In this document: one piece after another, positions 16,281 through 23,058 of the stretch | How the letters are laid out: each line of letters starts with the position of its first letter | Position numbering within the stretch: position 1 is the stretch's first letter | DNA from: CAZBQG01 sp964493945 | GTDB lineage: Bacteria > Pseudomonadota > Alphaproteobacteria > Rhodospirillales > UBA2165 | Direction: 5' to 3' | Assembly (NCBI GenBank): GCA_964493945.1 | Contig: CAZBQG010000027.1 | Location: 1-24,156 of the forward strand | Length of the DNA stretch: 24,156 nt | The notes under the pieces: generated by a model | What the model saw: only the letters and a program-made list of their open reading frames with translations | Database searches by the model: none | What the model was told of the DNA's origin: nothing | Translations under genes and position numbers: made by a program

Positions 16281-16583
16281 ATGGGCCCCTGGTTCCCGTC
16301 AAAGCCTGATACTCCCCGCCCGGCGCTTCGCACCGAGGCCGATCTGTGGCCCGAGGATGGGGATACGCATATTGATACCCGCGCCATGGAGCCGCCGGGC
16401 CCGGCCGTCGCCATTCTGACCCAGCTTGAAAGCATGGGCGATAATGCCCAATTGATTGCCTATCTGGACCGGGAGCCGATCTTTCTGTTCCCCGAGCTGG
16501 AAGAACGGGATTGGAGCTGGGAAATCGAAAACAAAGAGCCCGGCGATGTACGGCTGCGCATTTTCCGCTGGGCCGGTGATTGA
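16281..16583 (+). CDS. DUF2249 domain protein (TusA-like fold)
   Basis: The 100-residue soluble protein matches the DUF2249 pattern from residue ~31: DTRAMEPPGPAVAILTQLES, then AYLDREPIFLFPELEERDW and a final RLRIFRW. These small proteins are often encoded with hemerythrin-like and heme-copper/NnrS-like membrane proteins in NO and denitrification loci, and the next two genes fit that. The biochemical role is unknown. The frame is open from 16146, but upstream codons lie opposite the acyl-CoA ligase gene. ATG 16281 gives the natural family length, although no strong ribosome site is visible. The gap to the membrane protein gene is 30 bases. Confidence 0.75.
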   Translation: MGPWFPSKPDTPRPALRTEADLWPEDGDTHIDTRAMEPPGPAVAILTQLESMGDNAQLIAYLDREPIFLFPELEERDWSWEIENKEPGDVRLRIFRWAGD

Positions 16584-16613
16584 CCGAAGTGATTGACCGG
16601 GTGGAGAATTAAA

Positions 16614-17894
16614 ATGTTCCCAGGTGCCATCCTCATCGGCGCGCCCTCCATGCTTTTGCCGCCTTGGCTGCCCTTCCGCTTTTTCCTCTGCGCCGCCGCC
16701 GCCCAATTCCTGTTCTGGGTCATGATTGGTCTGGGGGCGGACGGCCTGGCCACATTCAGCGGCGGGCCGGGCATGGTGCTGGGGGCCGTGCATATGCTGA
16801 CCCTGGGGGTGTTTGTTTCCACTGCCATGGGGGCGGCCAGCCAGTTGACCCCGGTGGCCACGGGCCTGGCGCCCTTTTCACTTTTACCCCACAAAATTAC
16901 CTGGTGGCTGCATCTGGGGGGGACCTTGCTGCTGGTCTATGGGTTTGCCACTTCCAGCATCTGGGCCATGGGGTTGGGCGGAATATTGGAGAGCATCGCG
17001 CTGACCGCCTTTGCCATAGTCCTGGGAAATCTGTTATGGCGCACCGACCTGTTGGAAGTGCCGGTGCGTTTTGCCTCCCTGTCGCTGTTGGGTCTGGCCG
17101 GACTTTTAATTTTGGGCCTGGTCCTGATCCTGGATTTTTGGAACGGACTATTGGGGGATCACGGGCGGGTGGCCATGGGTCATCTGGTGCTGGCCGCCTA
17201 TGGTTTTCTGGGGTTGCTCATCTTTGGCTTTTCCAACATTCTGGTGCCCATGTTCGCCCTTTCCAACGCGCCCCCCTTGGGCGGCGCCAGACTGTCGCTA
17301 GTGCTGGCGCCCCTGGCCATCGGGGTTGCCCTGGCCGGAATTTTCATGAATCAGACCCTGGTGACGGCTGTGGCGGTGGGGTTGGGGGTGGCGGCAGTGG
17401 GGGTCCATCTGCACGGCATGTTCTGGTGCCTCAAGAATGGCCAGCGCAAGCGGTTGGGGCTTTCCTCCATCATGGTGAAAGTGAGCTGGATTGGGCTGGT
17501 GGCGGGTCTCGTTCTCGGCGGGCTGCTGGCTTTCGGTTTGCTGGGCGACAGAGCGCCGGCGCTTTTTGGTTTCGTGTTGCTGGTGGGCTGGTTGCTGACC
17601 TTCCTCACCGGAATTTTGCAGCGCATCGTGCCCTTCCTGGCCGGCATGAACATGGCCGGCAAAAAGGTCAAGGCGCCGCGCCTCTCCCAATTGGGTAATG
17701 AAAAACTTCTCCCGGTCCATGGTGCGTGCCACGGGGCGGCCTTTCTGGCCGTCGGCGCGGGGATTGTCCTGGGTCAAGGCATGGCAGTTCTGGGCGGCGC
17801 TATAATCGGTACCATCGGCTCCCTTGCTTTTGCCCTTTATGTGATCCAGGTTGCCCGCTCTTTCCGGGCCCACCAGATCGCCAATCATGAATAA
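16614..17894 (+). CDS. His-rich polytopic membrane protein, NnrS / heme-copper oxidase subunit I-like
   Basis: The 426-residue protein is almost entirely hydrophobic, with about 12 predicted membrane helices. Histidines recur in or near helices: H60 in GAVHMLTLGVF, H100, H190 in MGHLVLAAYGF, H265 and H267 in GVHLHGMF, H369 and H373 in VHGACH. The pattern 'HMLTLG...MGAASQLTPVATG' is one I associate with membrane proteins annotated as NnrS-like or cbb3 subunit I-like in denitrification clusters. Heme or metal binding is therefore plausible but not proven. The start has GGTGGAG 7 bases upstream; the frame is open to TTG 16593. Flanking DUF2249 and hemerythrin genes support a role in NO or oxygen chemistry at the membrane. 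Confidence 0.7.
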   Translation: MFPGAILIGAPSMLLPPWLPFRFFLCAAAAQFLFWVMIGLGADGLATFSGGPGMVLGAVHMLTLGVFVSTAMGAASQLTPVATGLAPFSLLPHKITWWLHLGGTLLLVYGFATSSIWAMGLGGILESIALTAFAIVLGNLLWRTDLLEVPVRFASLSLLGLAGLLILGLVLILDFWNGLLGDHGRVAMGHLVLAAYGFLGLLIFGFSNILVPMFALSNAPPLGGARLSLVLAPLAIGVALAGIFMNQTLVTAVAVGLGVAAVGVHLHGMFWCLKNGQRKRLGLSSIMVKVSWIGLVAGLVLGGLLAFGLLGDRAPALFGFVLLVGWLLTFLTGILQRIVPFLAGMNMAGKKVKAPRLSQLGNEKLLPVHGACHGAAFLAVGAGIVLGQGMAVLGGAIIGTIGSLAFALYVIQVARSFRAHQIANHE

Positions 17895-17915
17895 CCCTAA
17901 GGAAAAACCCCTCAA

Positions 17916-18425
17916 ATGCATAATCTGACTTTCTCCCTTTGCATCTCGCTCCATGAAGACCACACCACCACGCTCGGGCTATTGGAGCGCCTGGAAGCAA
18001 TGCTCACGCCGAAAAGCGCTCAAGCAGTACCCGATACGGGGGATACGGCCCTGCGCACCATGCTCAGTGACGTGGTTTCCGTGTTGCAAACGGAAGTGAC
18101 CAGCCATTTCGCCTTTGAAGAAGAAAATTTGTTTCCCCGCTTCGCCGAGGAACTGGACGGCTTCGTTCCCGAAATGCTCCGGGGCGAACATGAAATCATC
18201 CGGCCCCTGGCCAACCGGTTGATCGATCTTGGCAAAAAAGGCCTGGCCGACGGGTTTGATGAAACCACATGGAACAATTTCCGCGAAACCGCCCTGGAAC
18301 TGGTGGAGCGCGAAGTGTTCCACATCCAAAAAGAGGAAATGGGTTTCCTGCCGGGGTTGGAGGAATTTCTGGATGATGACGAATCCAACCGCCTGAACGA
18401 GGCCTATCACGCTAATAAAGCCTAA
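17916..18425 (+). CDS. hemerythrin-like HHE domain protein
   Basis: The 169-residue helical protein has the spaced ligands of a di-iron four-helix bundle: HEDH at 13-16, HFAFEEE with H64 and E68, EHE with H92 in RGEHEIIRPL, and HIQKEE with H136 and E140. This is the HHE cation-binding family, which binds O2 or NO or acts in iron-sulfur repair. There is no signal peptide, so it is cytoplasmic. AAGGA precedes the start by 12 bases, and the gap to the membrane protein gene is 21 bases. Its TAA marks the last intact gene before a compositional junction. It belongs with the two upstream genes in one operon. Confidence 0.88.
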   Translation: MHNLTFSLCISLHEDHTTTLGLLERLEAMLTPKSAQAVPDTGDTALRTMLSDVVSVLQTEVTSHFAFEEENLFPRFAEELDGFVPEMLRGEHEIIRPLANRLIDLGKKGLADGFDETTWNNFRETALELVEREVFHIQKEEMGFLPGLEEFLDDDESNRLNEAYHANKA

Positions 18426-18426
18426 C

Positions 18427-18771
18427 CCAGAAGCACTGTTAAAAAAGGCAACCGAGTACACCTGGTATCTCGAAGATTCAAAGCCCTCTGACATCGAAAA
18501 TTATGAAAAATATATGCTTAGGGCGGCCGAACTTGGTAATGTTTCAGCGATGAACTCTCTTGGAAACTTTTACACTCCGTGGGGGAAGAGAAAGTTTACG
18601 TCATTTGAAAAGGCGACTAAGTGGTATCAAAAGGTGTGGGAGAACGGTGATCCAGACTATGAAGAATTTTCTAGGATCTTAAGGGAGTTCAAAAACCCGT
18701 TTGAAAACTTCGATCTAGGTTTGAGATTAATAATCGATGGATCCGACCAGCCACCTGAATTCCTATCTTGA
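18427..18771 (+). pseudogene. fragment of a Sel1-repeat protein, AT-richer than its surroundings
   Basis: One frame stays open from the hemerythrin stop to TGA 18771 and encodes Sel1-like sequence before any ATG: EALLKKATEYTWYLEDSKPS, then YEKYMLRAAELGNVSAMNSLGNFY and KATKWYQKVWENGD. The first ATG, at 18514, falls inside a repeat, so the gene lacks its 5' end. Local GC is roughly 37-45% in the parts I counted, against clearly higher values on both sides, and codon choice is unlike the neighbours. I read it as a remnant of a foreign gene whose upstream part was lost at a junction next to the hemerythrin stop. Sel1 repeats mediate protein contacts; no function is expected of the fragment. Confidence 0.6.
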
Positions 18772-18820
18772 ATCCCAGAAGGGCGGGCCCAACCTGGACT
18801 ACAAGCGGCCGGACGTCTGA
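18737..18820 (+). other. short coding-like scrap ending PNLDYKRPDV
   Basis: At 18737 a second frame opens and reads through HLNSYLESQKGG and PNLDYKRPDV to TGA 18820. Composition returns to GC-rich across it while the Sel1 frame ends. The ending looks like a natural protein C-terminus, possibly of a crotonase-type or similar enzyme, but I cannot identify it. There is no ribosome site. It may be the 3' tail of a gene truncated when the Sel1 fragment arrived. Bases 18821-18852 show nothing further. Confidence 0.25.
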
Positions 18821-18852
18821 GGCGCGCGCCTCGCCCACATCTCATTTGAAGC

Positions 18853-20925
18853 TCATCGCCAGACGGGGCGGATATCGACGGCGCGAACGCCCTCGCCTTC
18901 GGCCAGCACCATCAGCGGGTTAATCTCGATATCGGAAAGATGCTCTCGGTAGGTTTCATAAAAGCGCGACAGGCCACAGATTGCCTTGGCCAGCGCGTCG
19001 ATATCGCGCGCGGGCGCGCCCCTGAACGCGCCCAGAACCGCCTTGCCGCGCAGCTCGTCCAGCATCGCGCATGCCTCGGCCTCATACACGGGAAGCATGC
19101 GAAAAGAGACATCGCGTATCGCCTCGACCAGTACACCGCCCAGCCCGGCCACCAGATAAGGGCCGAATTGCGAGTCCTCGCGGACGCCAAGAATAACCTC
19201 AACACCGGACACCATTTCCTGGACCAGATACCCGTCGATAGACGCCGCCGGGTCATGCGCGCGCAACCGCGCCGCCATCGCGCTCACCGCATCCCTCACC
19301 GCCACCTTGTCATCCAACCCCAGTGCCACACCGCCAACCTCCGTCTTGTGGCTGGCCTGGGGCGAGATGATCTTGACCGCTACCGGAAAGCCAATTTCGG
19401 TCGCGGCGGCGGCGGCACCATCGGGTGCGACGGCGCTGGCGGGCGGCCCTAGACCGTGGTCCGCCAGCACGATTTCCAGCCCACCCCCCTCCAGATCCTG
19501 TTTCTGACCAGTCGGCGGGGCCAATTCGCCAACCCCGCGGCGCATCGCGCCGGCATAGGAAACCAAGCCCTGGATGGCGCGCACCGCCTGCGGCAGGCCC
19601 TGCACGAAGTAGAGTTTCGTCGCCTCCTGAAATTCCAGACCCGCCGGGCTCACATTCTGCGACACACGCACATAGGCCATCACCGGTTTGTCGGTGGCAT
19701 CGACCACATCGGAAAAGACCGTGGGGTCGCTGGTATCGTCGGCGCTGCTCGGCATTTGCCCCTGCACGGCAACGATATCCACACCGTCATCGGTCGCCAG
19801 GAGCTGGCAGACCCGGCTGTAATCCTTTTGGCGGCCGGCGATACCGGCGCCGCAATCGATCGGAGTCTGGCCCGACAGGCCTTTATCGATCAACTTCTCG
19901 ATCTCGGCCACGGTGGCGTCGGAAAGATGACCGGTCACCGCGCCCTCATCGGCCGAATAGTCGAGGAACAATCCCTTGCCGCCGCCGGAATATCCGGCCA
20001 TGCCGATGCGCGGTCCCTTGGGCCAGCGCTTCTGCTTGAGCACCAGGCAGGTCTCGATCAATTCGTCCAGGGAATAGCAGCGCACTACGCCGTATTTGCG
20101 GCACACCGTCAGGAATACATCGTCATCGCTGGATATCGCGCCGGTATGGCTTTGCGCCGCTTCCTTGCCCGCATCGCTGCGCCCGACCTTGAGCATGACG
20201 ATGGGCTTTTCAGCTTCGAGGGCGCGGCGGGCCGCTTCCATGAAGGCGTCGGGGCGGCGGATGCCTTCGACCATGCAGGCGATAATCCCCGTATCGGGAT
20301 CGTCGACCATGAAATTAATGTAATCGGCAAGGTCCAGATTGAGCTCGTTGCCCGACGATACCGCATAGGAAAAACCGAGCCCCCGTTCGGCCGCCCGCTG
20401 CAACCAGAACATGAACGTGCCGCCCGACTGGAAGACGACGCCGACGGCACCGACGGGCAAACCCCGCACGCGAACGGCCGGGTAGAAGAGAAGATTGCTG
20501 GGAAAGGACAGCGCTCCCATGCAGTTGGGTCCGCACAGGACCAAGCCGTCGCGTTCGCAGATTTGGCGCAATGCTTCGGCCCGCTCCGCCCCCACCTCGT
20601 CGCCACCCTCGCCGAAACGGGCGGCGTAGACCAGTGCCGCCTTCAAGCCATTGGCCACCCCATCGGCCAGCAGATCGGGAATGAACTCGGCCGGCACCAC
20701 GGTCAGCGCTAAATCCACCGGTTCGGGCAGGGAGGCGAAATCGGGATAGACCTTCTGGCCCCAGAGTTCCTCACGGCGGGGATTGATCAAATAGACCTTA
20801 GCCGGAAAACCGGCATATTCCAGATTGGCGTAGATCGCTTTTGGCCAACCACCTCCGCCGCTCTCCGAAGCGCCGACGAGGGCGACACTTCGTGGCCGGA
20901 AAAGCGCTTCTGCTGAATGAAACAC
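18853..20925 (-). CDS. NDP-forming acyl-CoA synthetase (FerA / acetate-CoA ligase ADP-forming type)
   Basis: The 690-residue enzyme joins a CoA-binding Rossmann domain (SVALVGASES near 13-22), succinyl-CoA-ligase-like flavodoxin domains and a C-terminal ATP-grasp domain (about 485-690, with FPVAVKIISPQASHKTEVGG). The conserved phospho-His is H260 in QSHTGA. The reaction is acid + CoA + NTP to acyl-CoA + NDP + phosphate. Feruloyl-CoA synthetase FerA of Sphingobium SYK-6 belongs to this superfamily, and the upstream gene here resembles its partner hydratase/lyase, so a hydroxycinnamate substrate is a reasonable inference. Acetate or other acids remain possible. The start is GTG 20925 with GAGG 5 bases upstream. 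It is last in the minus-strand operon, 39 bases after the crotonase gene. Confidence 0.85.
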   Translation of the reverse strand: MFHSAEALFRPRSVALVGASESGGGGWPKAIYANLEYAGFPAKVYLINPRREELWGQKVYPDFASLPEPVDLALTVVPAEFIPDLLADGVANGLKAALVYAARFGEGGDEVGAERAEALRQICERDGLVLCGPNCMGALSFPSNLLFYPAVRVRGLPVGAVGVVFQSGGTFMFWLQRAAERGLGFSYAVSSGNELNLDLADYINFMVDDPDTGIIACMVEGIRRPDAFMEAARRALEAEKPIVMLKVGRSDAGKEAAQSHTGAISSDDDVFLTVCRKYGVVRCYSLDELIETCLVLKQKRWPKGPRIGMAGYSGGGKGLFLDYSADEGAVTGHLSDATVAEIEKLIDKGLSGQTPIDCGAGIAGRQKDYSRVCQLLATDDGVDIVAVQGQMPSSADDTSDPTVFSDVVDATDKPVMAYVRVSQNVSPAGLEFQEATKLYFVQGLPQAVRAIQGLVSYAGAMRRGVGELAPPTGQKQDLEGGGLEIVLADHGLGPPASAVAPDGAAAAATEIGFPVAVKIISPQASHKTEVGGVALGLDDKVAVRDAVSAMAARLRAHDPAASIDGYLVQEMVSGVEVILGVREDSQFGPYLVAGLGGVLVEAIRDVSFRMLPVYEAEACAMLDELRGKAVLGAFRGAPARDIDALAKAICGLSRFYETYREHLSDIEINPLMVLAEGEGVRAVDIRPVWR

Positions 20926-20964
20926 CGCACCTCGCTCGTAAAGGCTTTACTTCACCGATAGGCG

Positions 20965-21798
20965 CTAGCTTTCTTCCTTCAGCGCGAAAGGCTCATAAGT
21001 CGGCTTGTAGCTCTTGTCATCGAGGAACTGGCTCAGGCCCGTGTGATAGGAATCCTGCTTGTCGACGACCTTGATCTCGGAGCCCTTGGCCAGGAGGAAG
21101 CTGTAGGCTTGATCCACATCCATGGTGCGCACCAGCTTGATGGCCTGCTTGGTGGCGCGCAGCACGGCCGGGCTTTTGGCCATGAGCTTTTCAGCCAGCT
21201 TAACGGTCTCCGCGCGCAGCGTGTCGTCGGGCACCGAGTAGTTGATCATGCCGATACGCACGGCTTCGTCGCCGTCGAAGGCCTCGCCGAGGCAGGCATA
21301 TTGGAGCGCATGGCGCGGCAGGCAGAAATCGGAAACCACCTTGCTAACCAGGGCGCCGGGCAGGATGCCCCAGTTGACTTCCGATAGGGAAAAGGTGGTG
21401 TCCTTGGCGGCGATGGCGAAATCGCAGCCCAGCAGCTGCATGAAGGCGCCACCAACGCAGTAGCCCTCGACCATGGCGATGGTCGGCTTGTCGTAATGGA
21501 ACAGCCTCTCCCAACGCCAGCGGTTGGCGGCCTCGGCTGCCGCCTTGCGGCCGGCCGGGTTGTTCTCGTTCTCGCGGAAGAAGGTCTTGAGATCCTGGCC
21601 GGCGCTGAAATAGCCGCCGACGCCGCAAATAATCACCACCTTGGTTTCGGGATCGGTCTCCAGGTTTTTCAACGTGTCGTCCATCTCGAAATGGAGCTGC
21701 GGGCTCATAGCGTTGCGCTTCTCCGGGCGGTTGAGCATCACCCAGGTGATACCGTTTTCTTTTTCTACCTTGATGCATTCAAATTTCTGATCAGCCAT
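20965..21798 (-). CDS. hydroxycinnamoyl-CoA hydratase/lyase-like crotonase (FerB/Ech type)
   Basis: The 277-residue crotonase closely follows the feruloyl/4-coumaroyl-CoA hydratase-lyase pattern: WVMLNRPEKRNAMSPQL, the oxyanion segments FSAGQDLKTFFRE and EGYCVGGAF, and FSLSEVNWGILPGALVSK with the catalytic Glu at residue 140. RWRWERLFHYDKPTIAMVEG and the ending LSQFLDDKSYKPTYEPF are also characteristic. Such enzymes hydrate the side-chain double bond and then cleave it to an aromatic aldehyde plus acetyl-CoA. A plain enoyl-CoA hydratase role cannot be excluded without alignment of the aryl-binding residues. AAGGAAA lies 8 bases before ATG 21798. The gap to the acyl-CoA dehydrogenase gene is 27 bases, so they are one transcript. 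Confidence 0.82.
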   Translation of the reverse strand: MADQKFECIKVEKENGITWVMLNRPEKRNAMSPQLHFEMDDTLKNLETDPETKVVIICGVGGYFSAGQDLKTFFRENENNPAGRKAAAEAANRWRWERLFHYDKPTIAMVEGYCVGGAFMQLLGCDFAIAAKDTTFSLSEVNWGILPGALVSKVVSDFCLPRHALQYACLGEAFDGDEAVRIGMINYSVPDDTLRAETVKLAEKLMAKSPAVLRATKQAIKLVRTMDVDQAYSFLLAKGSEIKVVDKQDSYHTGLSQFLDDKSYKPTYEPFALKEES

Positions 21799-21825
21799 TT
21801 TTGGGTTTCCTTTTTTTACTATGAG

Positions 21826-23043
21826 TTAGGCGTATTCGCGAAAAAATTGCCGCGACAGCGCCATGCGCAGAATTTCCGGTGGGCCTTCGGTGATCACCAT
21901 CGAGCGCGAATCGCGCCACAACTTCTCGATCGGAAGGTCGGTGGTCAGGCCGATGCCGCCATGAACCTGCATCGCCCGGTCACAGACGCGGAAGGCCATC
22001 TCGTCGCCCATGATCTTGGCCATATAGGATTCATAGCGAATATCCTCGCCCTGATCCGCGCGCCAAGCCGCGTGGTGGACCAGTAGCCGTATGGTGTGGC
22101 ATTCCATCCACGAATCCACCAGCATCCATTGCACCGCTTGGCGGTTGGACAGGGGCTCGCCGAAGGTGACGCGCTCGGTGGCGTATTTTCCGGCCAGTTC
22201 CATACAGCGTTCGGCGACGCCCAGCCCGCGGGCGCCGTGGCGCATGCGGCCGGCGGTGATCCACTGCTGGCCAAAGGCAAAGCCCTGGCCTTCCTCGCCG
22301 ATGAGGTTTTCCGGCGGCACCCGCACATTGTCGAAGGTCATTTCGCAGGGCTCGTCATCCATCATGGTCCGCTGGCGCCGGGTGACGGTGACGCCGGGGG
22401 TATCCATATCGACCAGGAAAGCGGATATGCCGCCGCGCGATCCCTTCGACCGGTCGGTGGCGGCCATGACCTGGGCGAAATCGGCGGTATGGGCGTGGCT
22501 GATGAAGCGCTTGTTGCCGTTGATCACGTATTCGTTGCCGTCGCGCACCGCGGTGGTGCGCATGCCGCCCGGATCGCCGCCCGCGTCGGGCTCGGTCTGG
22601 GCGAAGCAGGCAAGCTTTTCGCCGGCGATCACCGGGAAGAGGTACTTTTGCTTCTGCTCGTCGTTCAGGTGGTAGAGAATCGGGCTGACCGCCGGACCGA
22701 AGATCGAGGCGCCACGCGTCGGGATGGCGATGGTCCGGCCCATTTCCTCCCACACCACGCAGCGCGCCAGCAATCCCATGCCGAGACCGCCATATTCCTC
22801 CGGCACGTCGAACAGCGCCAGGCCGATATCCTTCGCCTTGCTCTCCAGGTCGGCGCGGACCTCGGGCTTGAGCTCGTAACCCTCATAGGCCTCGCGCTCT
22901 ATCGGGATGATTTCCCGGTCGACGAAACGGCGCACTGTCTCCTTCAGAATACGCAATTCGTCCGGTAATTCGAAATCCACGCTGCGATCCCCCCTCTTCC
23001 GATTATTGTTTTTCGACATCGGCAAGTCAATATCGGCCTCCAT
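21826..23043 (-). CDS. acyl-CoA dehydrogenase
   Basis: The 405-residue flavoenzyme introduces a 2,3-double bond in an acyl-CoA and passes electrons to ETF. The N-terminal helical domain starts near residue 24 (FELPDELRILKETVRRFVDR). The FAD/substrate region reads CFAQTEPDAGGDPGGMRTTA at 146-164 and NGNKRFISHA near 175. The C-terminal domain contains QVHGGIGLTTDLPIEKLWRD and ITEGPPEIL with the expected catalytic Glu at 386. The operon partners suggest a phenylpropanoyl-type substrate, as in dihydrocinnamate pathways; short- or branched-chain substrates are equally compatible with sequence alone. The start at 23043 is 15 bases after the transporter stop. No ribosome site favours it over ATG 23019, and the first ~20 residues are not conserved. 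Confidence 0.9.
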   Translation of the reverse strand: MEADIDLPMSKNNNRKRGDRSVDFELPDELRILKETVRRFVDREIIPIEREAYEGYELKPEVRADLESKAKDIGLALFDVPEEYGGLGMGLLARCVVWEEMGRTIAIPTRGASIFGPAVSPILYHLNDEQKQKYLFPVIAGEKLACFAQTEPDAGGDPGGMRTTAVRDGNEYVINGNKRFISHAHTADFAQVMAATDRSKGSRGGISAFLVDMDTPGVTVTRRQRTMMDDEPCEMTFDNVRVPPENLIGEEGQGFAFGQQWITAGRMRHGARGLGVAERCMELAGKYATERVTFGEPLSNRQAVQWMLVDSWMECHTIRLLVHHAAWRADQGEDIRYESYMAKIMGDEMAFRVCDRAMQVHGGIGLTTDLPIEKLWRDSRSMVITEGPPEILRMALSRQFFREYA

Positions 23044-23058
23044 GGTCCGCGGCCCGCA

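Noticed and set aside
16664..17698. 344-codon plus-strand frame overlapping the membrane protein
   Set aside because: Gly/Arg/His-rich out-of-frame translation without domains; the other frame gives coherent membrane helices.
18737..18770. GGATCC and GAATTC sites close together, suggesting a cloning-vector join
   Set aside because: No vector or polylinker sequence surrounds them, and GAATTC occurs several times elsewhere in the window.
19456..20712. 418-codon plus-strand open frame opposite the NDP-forming acyl-CoA synthetase
   Set aside because: The minus strand carries all conserved CoA-ligase motifs. The plus-strand translation has none.
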